64,000 nt of DNA from Candidatus Opimibacter skivensis (GCA_016721905.1 JADKHH010000024.1:62001-126000), one strand, 5' to 3'. Shown: positions 18,256 to 27,605, numbered from the stretch's first letter. Translations and numbers: made by a program. The notes: generated from the letters alone by a model not told the origin.

Positions 18256-18540
18256 ATGACTTTCTACTGGATTCTCTGGATTTTCACTGCGATCATGTCC
18301 GTTGTGCCTGTCTATTTCTTTTTTATAGGCATAAAGGATGGTTCCGTAACAAAACGGAATTTTGCTTTATGGTTGCTCATCCTGCTGGCTGTAGCAGGCG
18401 TATTGCTGGGTTCTGATTGGCTCAAGGATCATGACCGCCTCGGCATGGCCAAAGGCCTTTTAGCCCTCGCGGCTGTACCTGGTGTTTTGGTGCTGATTTA
18501 TTTTCTGGTTGCCATCATCGGAAAACCAAAATGGAATTGA
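18256..18540 (+). CDS. Small membrane protein, tandem paralogue 2
   Basis: Also 94 residues with three hydrophobic segments, and aligns end to end with the preceding gene: WILWIFxAxMS, YFFFIGxxDGSV, a central WLK and a C-terminal KWN. The pair arose by tandem duplication and has diverged considerably. TATCTTTA lies about 80 bp upstream. Function is unknown; the next gene begins 42 bp downstream on the same strand. Confidence 0.7.
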   Translation: MTFYWILWIFTAIMSVVPVYFFFIGIKDGSVTKRNFALWLLILLAVAGVLLGSDWLKDHDRLGMAKGLLALAAVPGVLVLIYFLVAIIGKPKWN

Positions 18541-18582
18541 GGTCCAATACCAAATCTATTCAACCATCCTGTCCAAACACCT

Positions 18583-19173
18583 ATGGCTGAATCCCCGGAT
18601 TATAACCAGGCCGCTGAGGTCTTTCGCAAGACAATGGAAGATGCACTTGCCAACATCGATGTTGTCAATGCCAATCTCAAACTTGAGCAGGAAAAAGCCA
18701 TCGACCTGCAGATTGCCGCCAAGGATGAATACAACCGGATTCTAAATGAGGCTGATAAAATCTCCGAAACACGTATTGAAGAGAATCGAAAAGCTAATCT
18801 CGTGATAGTCAGAAATGAGGTGTGGGCCGAAACGATTGAAAAACTTATTGTCAATGAAATTCCTTCTGATATGCTAAAGCGTATTCTTGAAATACCTGCG
18901 CAGATTTTAGCTGACGTCTGGTTTAAACTTGGATTTGAAAAGATGGATGAGCAACACATCGGAAATGTCGCATATGAAGGAGAAGGAAGGTCAGGGTATG
19001 TAATTTTTTATCGCAATGATCTGACGGCTCGATTCTATTATGAATTCGGAGGAGGTGATACCGTCGCCATCATCACCATACCTACCCCTGAGCGTTGGGA
19101 AGCAGAAACTAAAATGCCTGTCTCTGAACGTATACCGGTACTTGGAGTTTATAGCCAAAAGAGTGATTCGTGA
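18583..19173 (+). CDS. Hypothetical protein with N-terminal coiled coil
   Basis: A 196-residue soluble protein. Residues about 25-75 are strongly helical and charged (NLKLEQEKAIDLQIAAKDEY and on through EADKISETRIEENRK), likely a coiled coil. The C-terminal half (about 105-196) looks like a compact alpha/beta domain with GYVIFYRNDLTARFYYEFGGG. There is no signal peptide and I do not recognise the family. It follows the two small membrane proteins closely and may belong to their transcription unit. Confidence 0.6.
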   Translation: MAESPDYNQAAEVFRKTMEDALANIDVVNANLKLEQEKAIDLQIAAKDEYNRILNEADKISETRIEENRKANLVIVRNEVWAETIEKLIVNEIPSDMLKRILEIPAQILADVWFKLGFEKMDEQHIGNVAYEGEGRSGYVIFYRNDLTARFYYEFGGGDTVAIITIPTPERWEAETKMPVSERIPVLGVYSQKSDS

Positions 19174-19251
19174 TCAGGCATCCAAATGTAAATATTTTAT
19201 CGGTGACAGCGATATTCTGATCAACATTACTGATCCTGACACCGTTCTCAG

Positions 19252-19551
19252 GTGACCTCCTGCCAATCATCAAGGATAGTTTTTGGCTATCCAGCCTATA
19301 TAGTTGTCCTGACGCATTTCTTCTTTATTCGGGTCACCAGAGACTGGTTGCTCCTCCGCATCTGGATCGTCGGTATCATCGGTGGCCACATCGTCCTCAC
19401 CAGCTCTCACACGCAGAGGGGGCGGTTATCCCCACAGGATCATGCGGAAATCACTTTGATGACAGTTTTAAAATATTGGCTAGCTCAGCTACCAGCTTAC
19501 GTAGTAGGCTTCTTGTTAGAAGCCATCTCAGCATGGTCTGTAGCTTCATAA
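19252..19551 (+). pseudogene. Possible remnant of a small membrane protein gene
   Basis: A 99-codon frame with a GTG start contains a plausible helix-rich stretch (FFFIRVTRDWLLLRIWIVGI) but turns into unconvincing sequence after about residue 55 and runs into a repeat-rich zone with a GGCTTC/GAAGCC hairpin. It may be a decayed or chance frame. The remaining part of 19174-19693 shows no other gene. Confidence 0.2.
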
Positions 19552-19567
19552 ATCACCTTCTAATTTT

Positions 19568-19693
19568 CTGCAATAACTCACGTCTTCACGTGCCTAAACC
19601 CACTACTCACCACTCACCACTCACGCCTCACCTTCTCACGCTCTTCATGTCTCACGCCCTTTCGACGATCTACACACAACACTCACACTCCTC
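19568..19693 (-). repeat. GTGAG array after the fumC stop
   Basis: Read on the minus strand, the array starts right after the fumC stop and contains GTGTGAGTG, GCGTGAGAC, GCGTGAGAAGGTGAGGC and GTGAGTGGTGAGTGGTGAG. The polarity matches the other arrays: GTGAG on the sense strand of the preceding gene. Confidence 0.7.
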
Positions 19694-21076
19694 TTAAACC
19701 ATATCCTCCGCTCTCACCCACTTATCAAACTGATCACTGGTCAGATAACCTAGTGCAACAGCAGCTTCCTTGAGGGTCGTATTTTCCTTGTGTGCTTTTT
19801 TAGCGATTTCAGCAGACTTGTCATAACCGATATGCGTATTGAGCGCTGTCACCAGCATCAGCGAATTGTCAAGGTGCATTTTGATGCGCGCATGGTTTGG
19901 TTCGATGCCATCAACACAATGCTCAACAAAGCTTACACATGCGTCTCCGATCAGTCGGGCAGAAGTAAGGAAGTTGAAGATGATGACAGGCTTGAATACA
20001 TTGAGTTCGAAATGCCCTTGCATCGCGCCAACATTGATAGCTACATCATTTCCGATCACCTGTGCCATGGCCATGGTCATCGCTTCAGATTGGGTTGGAT
20101 TGACTTTGCCGGGCATGATCGAAGAGCCTGGCTCATTGGATGGGATATTGATCTCACCGATGCCACTTCGTGGGCCGGAAGCAAGCAGACGAATATCGTT
20201 AGCGATCTTGTTTAAAGAAACCGCTACGGTCTTCAATGCACCATGTGATTCGACAATCGCATCATGCGCAGCAAGGGATTCAAATTTATTTTTCGCGGTC
20301 ACAAACGGATGACCCGTTAGTTCCGCTATTTTCTTAGCTACTTTCTTGTCATATCCTTTCGGTGCATTCAAGCCGGTACCTACGGCAGTTCCGCCCAGGG
20401 CAAGTTCTGTCAGATGGGGTAGGGTGTTTTTGATGGCTTTAATACCGTGCTCTACTTGTGATGCATATCCACTGAATTCCTGGCCCAGGGTCAGAGGTGT
20501 TGCATCCATCAGATGTGTACGACCTATTTTGACGATAGCTTTAAATGCCTTTGCCTTTGCGTCAAGCGCGGCGTGGAGCAGTTCCAGGGATGGTATCGTA
20601 TGTTCGACGAGGTAGCTGTAGGCAGCTATGCTCATCGCAGTGGGAAATGTATCATTGGATGATTGCGATTTATTCACATCATCATTAGGATGCAGATATT
20701 TTTTAGCATCATCCAGTTTGCCTCCCTTGATCACATGGCCCCGGTTTGCAATCACTTCATTGAGGTTCATGTTGGACTGGGTACCCGATCCGGTCTGCCA
20801 TACGACCAGTGGGAAATGATCAGTGAGCTCTCCCCGGAGGATTTCGTCGCATACTTTGCCGATCAGTTTTGCTTTTGGTTGGGGCAGTACACCCAGGTCC
20901 ATATTGGTCAGTGCTGCCGCTTTCTTCAGGATCGCAAATGCCCTGATGATTTCGACCGGCATGAGGTGGCCACCGATCTTGAAGTTGTCCTTGCTGCGTT
21001 GTGTTTGGGCACCCCAGTATACATCTGCGGGCACATTGACGAGGCCCAGGCTATCTTTCTCTGTTCTGAATTTCAT
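19694..21076 (-). CDS. fumC: Class II fumarate hydratase
   Basis: A 460-residue homotetrameric enzyme that interconverts fumarate and malate in the TCA cycle, without an iron-sulfur cluster. The frame opens at 21124 but MKFRTEKDSLG at 21076 matches the family start. The signature GSSIMPGKVNPTQSE is present in full, as are TGSGTQSNMNLNEV and GRTHLMDATPLTLGQE, which form parts of the active site across subunits. Length is normal. Fumarate released by the homogentisate pathway would enter here. Confidence 0.97.
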   Translation of the reverse strand: MKFRTEKDSLGLVNVPADVYWGAQTQRSKDNFKIGGHLMPVEIIRAFAILKKAAALTNMDLGVLPQPKAKLIGKVCDEILRGELTDHFPLVVWQTGSGTQSNMNLNEVIANRGHVIKGGKLDDAKKYLHPNDDVNKSQSSNDTFPTAMSIAAYSYLVEHTIPSLELLHAALDAKAKAFKAIVKIGRTHLMDATPLTLGQEFSGYASQVEHGIKAIKNTLPHLTELALGGTAVGTGLNAPKGYDKKVAKKIAELTGHPFVTAKNKFESLAAHDAIVESHGALKTVAVSLNKIANDIRLLASGPRSGIGEINIPSNEPGSSIMPGKVNPTQSEAMTMAMAQVIGNDVAINVGAMQGHFELNVFKPVIIFNFLTSARLIGDACVSFVEHCVDGIEPNHARIKMHLDNSLMLVTALNTHIGYDKSAEIAKKAHKENTTLKEAAVALGYLTSDQFDKWVRAEDMV

Positions 21077-21216
21077 ATGGAATCGATTGAGCGACGAAGA
21101 TAACCAGGCATGCCCGGTTGTCAATGCCGAATGATTTAAATCATCCTGTATATGCTCAGGATCATTTGGATGTCGTGGAAAAATCAGTGAACTAGGCTAA
21201 AGGAATTGGCTTGATG

Positions 21217-22545
21217 TTAATTAGCCCTGGTATTAACCCTGGCCAATACATGCTCTCCAACCTTTGTTCCTTGTGTGACCCCATATTCTATAGCAGGCAT
21301 AAAGTGGATGCCACCATAAAAACGGCTGATAGATGCTTCGTCAGCAGCTTCTTTAAAGGACTTAAAGGAACGTACAGGAAGGTTGTAAGGCACTTCAGTA
21401 CTATCCTCAAATGCAAAGTTGTCACCAAACATTTTAGTGAGGATCACACATGATGCTGAGGAAATAACGCTATGACCGCTTGTATGCTCTGGGAATGGGG
21501 GTGTCTGCAGCGTAGGTTCCCAGTCAGGATCAATAAACCGGTTGATGTACGTTTCAGGTCGAATCACATTGCTGCGGAATTTTTCATCCCAGCAACTGAT
21601 AAATCCATCAAACAAACCAATGGAAACCATCGCATATGCTTCGGCAGTCCCCACCATATCTAATCCTGCTTTACGCGTGACTAGTCCCACAATGCCCATC
21701 CAGTGACCGCCAGGTGTGATTTTTTTAGTAGCCATCATCAGGTGACCTTGCTGATGCATGACATATGGATTGCAATCCCAGAAGTTAGCAATCTCCATTT
21801 TTTCTTCTTTATTGGAATCAACTGCCGTATAAACTTCACTTGCCAGTTTGTAAAACTGAGATGTTTTTTCTGTGCTGAACGGCACCGGAGGGTCTGGGGT
21901 GAATTGACTCGCACTGTCTAGTGTCAGGGCCCTAATCTCACGCCAGTGTGGTTCCACAGCCTCTATGAAGGCTGGTGGTGTTGGTTGCCAGCGGCCTGGT
22001 TCATTGTTGACCGTATATTTTGTAAAGCTTCGGGTCTGGGCGTAATTATCCGTTTTTGACCATGCCAATATGTGATCAGCAACCTGCTGTCCATAGGCAG
22101 TTGAGGCTTCAAGCACTTCTTCTGGAAGTCCCTTAGCGGTGAGGTCAGCATACATGGCTGCACGGTGATCTTCCATATCTGTTTCAGAGAAGATCAATGC
22201 CTTGGCAACACTCATATAGGCATGCAGGCCGGCGAGGTTGATATCTACGGATTTGTCCTTTGGTGGGGCAGGTACCTCTGTGAGGTCTCTCAATTGTCCA
22301 GCAAGGGTTTTGTATTTCGGATTGCCCTGTCTCAGGGTTTCATATAAGGCTATGTTCGTGTATGCATAAATCCTGCCAGCCACAACGGGAGAAAATATAT
22401 CAGACACGATGATCTCAGTGGTCTTCTCGACAGATTTATGGATGCGGGATGTGTCGGCACAGAGCGAGGTTTCGTAGGGTTCCTTTTTACAGGCTGCCAT
22501 ACTCAGGACGAGCAAGGACAGGGGGAGAATTTGCCTAAGGGTCAT
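21217..22545 (-). CDS. Vanadium-dependent haloperoxidase/PAP2-like lipoprotein
   Basis: A 442-residue protein starting at ATG 22545, which gives a lipoprotein signal (LSLLVLSMAAC with Cys before KK). The C-terminal region carries the vanadate/phosphate-binding pattern of the PAP2 superfamily: PFPEHTSGHSVISS and, further on, ISRFYGGIHFMPA, corresponding to the P-x-x-x-SGH and SR-x-x-x-G-x-H motifs. Bacteroidota have many such lipoproteins annotated as haloperoxidases or acid phosphatases; which reaction this one performs cannot be told from sequence. It would face the periplasm or cell surface. Confidence 0.8.
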   Translation of the reverse strand: MTLRQILPLSLLVLSMAACKKEPYETSLCADTSRIHKSVEKTTEIIVSDIFSPVVAGRIYAYTNIALYETLRQGNPKYKTLAGQLRDLTEVPAPPKDKSVDINLAGLHAYMSVAKALIFSETDMEDHRAAMYADLTAKGLPEEVLEASTAYGQQVADHILAWSKTDNYAQTRSFTKYTVNNEPGRWQPTPPAFIEAVEPHWREIRALTLDSASQFTPDPPVPFSTEKTSQFYKLASEVYTAVDSNKEEKMEIANFWDCNPYVMHQQGHLMMATKKITPGGHWMGIVGLVTRKAGLDMVGTAEAYAMVSIGLFDGFISCWDEKFRSNVIRPETYINRFIDPDWEPTLQTPPFPEHTSGHSVISSASCVILTKMFGDNFAFEDSTEVPYNLPVRSFKSFKEAADEASISRFYGGIHFMPAIEYGVTQGTKVGEHVLARVNTRAN

Positions 22546-22929
22546 TTTTAGCTTCTTTTTTCTTGGCCGCAAAGGTATTGAAATTGAGAGTTTTCAGGGA
22601 TATATTCAAAAGTCCCACCTGTTTCTAAGCAAATTCTAATATTTGACTTTTGGGGTAGGTCCTGAAACTTTTACATCTGTGTTGGGACTTGCCATTTGAG
22701 GGCTAAATTGTAGCGATTATCCTGCCGCCCACCAGGTAAAGCATCTAAAGTTTGATTACATTGTAAGACTCAAGGACGTCTCTAAAAACACCTTGACGAT
22801 GCGGGAGTCACCTTGAATGTCAGTACATTGTAATCATTGAATGTAGTTTTTTGTAGTTATTAGATACGCCCTTAATTCCTTGATTTATTTATAAATGAGG
22901 ACTTGAGCTATATCCTAAATTTCAGCCTT
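22546..22929. other. Non-coding gap with two TACATTGTAA sites
   Basis: No gene is supported in these 384 bp between the divergent haloperoxidase and oxidoreductase starts. Two copies of a short palindromic word are present (see the entry at 22756-22833); otherwise it is A/T-rich unique sequence. Confidence 0.6.
22756..22833. promoter_or_regulatory. Paired palindromic operator candidates
   Basis: TTACATTGTAA (22756-22766) and GTACATTGTAA (22823-22833) share TACATTGTAA and are 67 bp apart, between two divergent genes. The dyad form TTACA-T-TGTAA fits a dimeric repressor or activator site; the regulator is unknown. Confidence 0.35.
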
Positions 22930-23958
22930 ATGCTAGCTCATGTTTTAGTTAAAAATAGTACCCCATCCGATTCTTTTGAGTTGCGCGAAACCCCAGTACC
23001 AGCCCCTGGTCCTGGCCAGGTTCTGATCAAAGTCGATGCTTTTGGCCTCAATTATGCAGACATCATGGCCCGCCAGGGCTTGTATCGCGAGTGTCCTCCA
23101 CTCCCATGCGTCATTGGATATGATGTCGAAGGCCGCATTGATCAAGTGGCTGACGATGTCTCAGGATTTAAGAAAGGCGATCGAGTTTTCGGGCTCACCC
23201 GCTTTGGGGGCTATGCACAATATGCAGTCACCCAGGCGCAGGCAGTGAGTCATCTGCCGGAGGAGGCACCGACCGGAACAGGGTGTGCATTAGCGACACA
23301 GTGCGTCACAGCTTATCACTCGGCCATCTTATCCCAGACATTACTTCCAGGCGAGAAGGTATTAATCCATGCTGCCGCTGGAGGGTTAGGTACCGCCTTG
23401 GTACAGATTGCACTCTGGAGGGGTTGCACCGTGATCGGTGTGGCGGGCGGTTCAGAGAAAGCAGAGTATTTAAAAAATCTGGGGGTACATCATGTCGTAG
23501 ATCATCACCGGATTTCCTGGACAGATTATGTCCATCAGCATCTCAACGGCAGGGTAGATGTCATCTTTGACAACATTGGTGGCTCTTCAATCAAAAAAGG
23601 AAAATCCGTCCTCTCCCATGGTGGCAGGATCGTCACCCTCGGAGCCGCCGCCCTAAGCGGAAAGAAAGGAAAACTCAACCTTATTCGTCTTGGACTTGGT
23701 TTTGGTTTCTTCTCACCAATCGCCTACCTCAGTAAATCGCAAAGCCTCATCGGCGTCAATATGCTCAAGATCGCAGACTATCGCCCTGATATGCTCGCCG
23801 AATCTTTTAAAGGCGTCACCATGCTCCATTCCAAAGGAATCCTAAACCCCCACATCGGCGCCATCTTCAATGGCACTGAACTAGACAAAGCCCATGCTTT
23901 TTTAGAAGGCCGCACCTCTATCGGCAAGGTGGTAGTGAAATGGGATGATCATCACTAG
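22930..23958 (+). CDS. Zinc-type alcohol dehydrogenase-like quinone oxidoreductase
   Basis: A 342-residue MDR-superfamily protein. The frame opens with TTG at 22903, but ATG 22930 (MLAHVLVKNS) is the natural start. The GroES-like N-terminal domain has FGLNYADIMARQGLY, as in quinone oxidoreductases and VAT-1-type enzymes; the zinc ligands of true alcohol dehydrogenases are absent. The Rossmann domain carries VLIHAAAGGLGTALVQIA (NADPH binding) and VDVIFDNIGGSSIKKG. It probably reduces quinones or enones with NADPH in the cytoplasm. Two palindromic sites upstream may control it. Confidence 0.85.
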   Translation: MLAHVLVKNSTPSDSFELRETPVPAPGPGQVLIKVDAFGLNYADIMARQGLYRECPPLPCVIGYDVEGRIDQVADDVSGFKKGDRVFGLTRFGGYAQYAVTQAQAVSHLPEEAPTGTGCALATQCVTAYHSAILSQTLLPGEKVLIHAAAGGLGTALVQIALWRGCTVIGVAGGSEKAEYLKNLGVHHVVDHHRISWTDYVHQHLNGRVDVIFDNIGGSSIKKGKSVLSHGGRIVTLGAAALSGKKGKLNLIRLGLGFGFFSPIAYLSKSQSLIGVNMLKIADYRPDMLAESFKGVTMLHSKGILNPHIGAIFNGTELDKAHAFLEGRTSIGKVVVKWDDHH

Positions 23959-24023
23959 CCAGGTTAAATCTGTAAGCGATTGAGAAAGTTAAATGAAATT
24001 AAATCAGTGAATAAAACAAACTG

Positions 24024-24332
24024 TTGCTTTTGATTTTAGGGATTATCGTAAGTGCAAAATTGTCAGTAGTATTTTTGCGATATCCAAAATCATGGAATAA
24101 TGTTAAAGTGGGAATGTCAAGGGATCAAGTCCTGTCTAAATTGGGAAAGTCTTTAACAGATGAGGAGTATTATCATAAGGGTGATGTATATGTCCATAGA
24201 CTTCCATTTGGTTGGTACAGAATGGACATTGATACAGATACAGCTGAGCTTGTTTTTAGAAAGTCCATCAGCCTTTATATTGGAACAAAAGAGCATTATG
24301 GTAATTTGAATATAGTTGCTAATAAAAAATAG
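24024..24332 (+). CDS. Small membrane-anchored protein with SmpA/BamE-like stretch
   Basis: A 102-residue frame starting with TTG and a hydrophobic segment (MLLILGIIVSAKLSVVFL), then NVKVGMSRDQVLSKLGKSLTDEEYY. The phrase VxxGMSxxxVxxxLGxP-like is typical of the SmpA/OmlA (BamE-like) fold, also common in small inhibitor-like domains. An in-frame stop at 24012 rules out a longer N-terminus. The rest has no recognised motif. It could be a lone periplasmic-facing domain; evidence for expression is weak because no clear ribosome-binding site is seen. Confidence 0.5.
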   Translation: MLLILGIIVSAKLSVVFLRYPKSWNNVKVGMSRDQVLSKLGKSLTDEEYYHKGDVYVHRLPFGWYRMDIDTDTAELVFRKSISLYIGTKEHYGNLNIVANKK

Positions 24333-24369
24333 TTGCAAGAAGTTCGCAAGTTAAAACTTGAAAACGCAC

Positions 24370-24441
24370 AAGCTTAAGTGAACTTAAGCTTAACACCTTT
24401 TTTAGTTTTTATTGAATGGCTGCGCCATTCAATAAAAACTA
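24370..24441. terminator. Two consecutive hairpins, second with perfect 18-bp stem
   Basis: AAGCTTAAG-TGAA-CTTAAGCTT (24370-24391) is followed by a perfect 18-bp stem at 24403-24420 / 24424-24441 with loop TGC. The left arm ends ATTGAATGGC and the outer part is A/T-rich. It lies between the small membrane protein (+) and the S9 peptidase (-), so it could end transcription from both sides. The first hairpin resembles the CTTAAG stem of the two-hairpin repeat at 30279, 36212 and 38770. Confidence 0.55.
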
Positions 24442-24446
24442 CCCAA

Positions 24447-24551
24447 ATTTGTCTCACGCCTCACGCCTCACGTCTCATGTTCTCACTCTCTCACGTTCTC
24501 TCGTTCTCACGTTCTCACGTTCTCACTCTCTCACGTTCTCACGCTCTTACA
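24447..24551 (-). repeat. GTGAG array after the S9 peptidase stop
   Basis: On the minus strand the array begins directly after the peptidase stop: repeated GTGAGAAC and GTGAGAGA units with 8-base spacing, fading into GTGAGGC units. About a dozen units are recognisable. Confidence 0.8.
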
Positions 24552-27317
24552 CTAATACCCTTTATTCACCCCTCTCTCCACCGCCGGCACACCCTTTGCC
24601 ATCCACTCCGGCATCGGCTGTCCCTTGAGGTAGTGATCAAAAAACTGCGACATCCGGATATTGAAATCTTTTCGGTTTTGCCATTTCACCGGCCAGTGCG
24701 GCTCACCCCGATAATTGAGCAACCACGCCTTTTTATCAAGTCGTCTTAGCGCTAAGTAAAATTCTATCCCTTGTTCGAAAGGCACAGCGCCATCTTCATC
24801 GTTGTGCAGCAAGAGCAATGGCGTTTCGATTTTATTGATCTTGAAGAGTGGCGAATTATTGATGTACAGATTAGGGTCTTGCCAAAGTGTTTTACCCAGT
24901 CGGCTTTGTTCTTTTTCGTATTGAAACTGCCGACCTTTTCCTGTCTCCCATCGTATACCATCATAAGCACTTGTCATGTTGACAACAGCAGCTCCGGCTT
25001 CTGCGCATTTAAACATATTGGTTCGGGTGACGATGTATGCGATCTGATAGCCTCCCCATGAGTGACCTTGTAATGCGAGATTTTCACGGTCAGCAATTCT
25101 GTCATTCACCAGGCTGGACGTACCAGACATCACGATTTGATAAGCACTCTCTCCAGGTAGTCCGATCTTATAGCTGATGTCCGGATTGAAGATGACATAC
25201 CCGCGACTCGCATAGAATGCATAGTTGATCGTTGACCTATGCGGAGCTGGTGTCGGATGATTGTGAAGTTCATCAGATGATTTCTCATAGAAATTGACAA
25301 TCGTAGGGTAGGACCTCAACGTATCAAATCCTGGAGGCAAGACCAGTAATCCGGTGCGCATGACGCTGTCCCAATCCATCCATTGGTAGAGTTGAATGGT
25401 GCCCCAGGCATATTGCTTTTGTTGAGGATTCGCGTCCGAAACCCTGACACTGGTTTTCAATCTGTCACCGGACAATTGCAGGTCAGGAAAGGTGGCGAAG
25501 TTTTCTTTGGTAAAAAGATAAGTATCTGCAGATCTTGATTTATTGACCTGCCTGCTATGTTCAAAATCAGATAGGACATATGCTGAATCCAATGAAAAGC
25601 TGGAGGCATTAAACCAGCTATAGCCTGTTGATTTATTTGTGTCATCCTTGAGATGGATGAGCCATGGTGCGGATGGGGATAGAAATTTTTCTTCAGCATC
25701 AACCTTAATGTATCGATGCACTAATTGCTGCTCTCTTCCCTTTGTCAGTGCCACCGGAGCTTTCGAGCCTTCTCCTGACCATGCCCACATATCATAACGA
25801 TCATACAAGATCAGCGACTGATCATCTTTGATCCAACCAGCAATGCCATAGCTGTTAGGGTGTGTCGGTACATCATTTTCTTCATCATAAAAGGAAGGCA
25901 ATCCATCACGCTTCATCAATGAAAAGGTGCCGGTAGCAAATTGATATGTCCACCATGTACTGTCAATGTCACTGTAACCGTAAGCAAATTTATCCCCCGG
26001 CGATATTCTCGGATTAGTCAGTATTCCTTTTCGAAAGGGAATAACAGCTCCTGTCAGGAGATCCACTTTCGCCAGGTCTTTTCGGGCATCGCCAGTCCAG
26101 GAGGACTCTCTCTGATATGGTTGATCGGTGTACACCAGTACAAATCGACCATTGCGGTCAGGTGTAAATACTGCTGATTCCCATGTCGGCGAACAAATAG
26201 CAGTGTGCTGCTTTGACTGCGTGTCATAGACATAGGTATATGATCTTTTTTCTTCCAGTGGTTTTCTTACGTTTTGCACCGGATAGATTTCTTTGTCGTC
26301 TGTGGTCCATATTTCTACATCTACAATTTCATCAGGGAGCAGTGTGGTGTCTTTGATCACGGGCATTTGGGCGCGACCGTAAAAAAGATATTTGCCGTCC
26401 TCACTCCAGCGTGGTTCTGCATGCAGACTCACAAGCGGGAGAGGACTTTTATTTTTTGCAGCAATGGATGTAGCACTATCAGTCCTGAAATCGTAATAGT
26501 AAAGTTCCCACGGCTGCACCTGAGCCTTAGTTGTATCCGGATTGCCAAGGAAAGCGATCTGGTTTCCGTCCATCGCTAATGACAATTTAGCATATTCCGC
26601 TTTTTGTTTCTTGATATACTGCCATTCATGATTTGACCAATATGCCACACCTGCAGTTTCTGTTGAATCACTTGACGCAGTGACGGCCAGTAACATCGCT
26701 GCCTTATCTGCCCATACATACTCTTTGACATTCTTCAGTGTATCCTCCAACCCGGTAGAGAGTTGTCTAACAATCAAGTGGACTATATCTTTCTTCGATT
26801 TTTTCTTTTCCTTGGGTGCATCCTTTTCCTTGGTTGTATCCGCTGGCACTGTCTGAGGCTTAATGCTATATGCTAGCCAGTCGCCCTTCTTTGCAGGATA
26901 TTTATACTCCGTCACATTTGGGATACGTAGCACACTCCCTGCTACACCAGAAGTAATAAACAAAGTATCAGCAGGCCATTCCTTCTTTTCCACTTTTTTT
27001 CGTTCAAGCGCTCTAAGACTATCCCGGTGCGGTGTGATCAGGCCGAAAATGAACTTGCCATCATAATCAATGGTGGATTTGCTCACTCTTTGTATCTGGC
27101 TCGTTGCCGTGGTGGTGGCATCATAGATCTTCAACGTAGGATTTCCTTCGCCAGGTACCAACCTGTATGTGACGATCCTTCCATCTGCGGCAATCTGCCT
27201 GTCCTGGATAGTGTTCCAAATAAGAAAGTCGCTGTGATCAAGAACTTTAAGCCCGGCATCCTGGGCCTGCAAGGTTAAAGAACAGAGGAGAAAAAGTAAA
27301 AGTGCGGTATGTTTCAT
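24552..27317 (-). CDS. Prolyl oligopeptidase family (S9) exported peptidase
   Basis: A 921-residue exported serine peptidase with a signal peptide (residues 1-18, ending LTLQAQ). A long N-terminal beta-propeller (about 30-640) is followed by an alpha/beta-hydrolase domain. The nucleophile is Ser753 in GHSWGGYQIAY; Asp lies in NDEDGAVPFEQ and His in GEPHWP, completing the S9 triad. A lysine-rich insert (DAPKEKKKSKKD) sits in the propeller at about residue 170. Such enzymes trim peptides in the periplasm of Bacteroidota. Length is typical for the 900-residue S9 group. Confidence 0.92.
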   Translation of the reverse strand: MKHTALLLFLLCSLTLQAQDAGLKVLDHSDFLIWNTIQDRQIAADGRIVTYRLVPGEGNPTLKIYDATTTATSQIQRVSKSTIDYDGKFIFGLITPHRDSLRALERKKVEKKEWPADTLFITSGVAGSVLRIPNVTEYKYPAKKGDWLAYSIKPQTVPADTTKEKDAPKEKKKSKKDIVHLIVRQLSTGLEDTLKNVKEYVWADKAAMLLAVTASSDSTETAGVAYWSNHEWQYIKKQKAEYAKLSLAMDGNQIAFLGNPDTTKAQVQPWELYYYDFRTDSATSIAAKNKSPLPLVSLHAEPRWSEDGKYLFYGRAQMPVIKDTTLLPDEIVDVEIWTTDDKEIYPVQNVRKPLEEKRSYTYVYDTQSKQHTAICSPTWESAVFTPDRNGRFVLVYTDQPYQRESSWTGDARKDLAKVDLLTGAVIPFRKGILTNPRISPGDKFAYGYSDIDSTWWTYQFATGTFSLMKRDGLPSFYDEENDVPTHPNSYGIAGWIKDDQSLILYDRYDMWAWSGEGSKAPVALTKGREQQLVHRYIKVDAEEKFLSPSAPWLIHLKDDTNKSTGYSWFNASSFSLDSAYVLSDFEHSRQVNKSRSADTYLFTKENFATFPDLQLSGDRLKTSVRVSDANPQQKQYAWGTIQLYQWMDWDSVMRTGLLVLPPGFDTLRSYPTIVNFYEKSSDELHNHPTPAPHRSTINYAFYASRGYVIFNPDISYKIGLPGESAYQIVMSGTSSLVNDRIADRENLALQGHSWGGYQIAYIVTRTNMFKCAEAGAAVVNMTSAYDGIRWETGKGRQFQYEKEQSRLGKTLWQDPNLYINNSPLFKINKIETPLLLLHNDEDGAVPFEQGIEFYLALRRLDKKAWLLNYRGEPHWPVKWQNRKDFNIRMSQFFDHYLKGQPMPEWMAKGVPAVERGVNKGY

Positions 27318-27451
27318 ATAGGTACTTAAATGAAAAGGCTAATATATCAATATGTCCGCCAACTGCCGAGTTGCTGAATGCCGTTGCAGGAGCGATGCGG
27401 TCATTGTAGCCGAACTGTTTACTACTGCGACTACCTAAATTCCGGAAAGTC

Positions 27452-27605
27452 TATAATTGCCCCGGCTTTCAAGCCGGGGTAAAGATGCCAAGAGACCATG
27501 GGGCTTTAGCCCATACCTTGAATCTTCTTTAGTGATTTTTCTGTTGGCTAAAGCCGATATCTTTCTTTCTCCTTACACCCCGGCTTAAAAGCCAGGGCAA
27601 TTATA
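27452..27605. mobile_element. MITE-like element with inverted ends
   Basis: The ends, TATAATTGCCCCGGCTT (27452-27468) and its inverse (27589-27605), match with one mismatch. Inside are nested hairpins: CCCCGGCT/AGCCGGGG near the left end, ATGGGGCTTTAGCCCAT at 27498-27514, GGCTAAAGCC at 27546-27555, and a degenerate CCCCGGCTT unit near the right end. It is 154 bp with no coding capacity. Flanking target duplications are not obvious. Confidence 0.55.
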
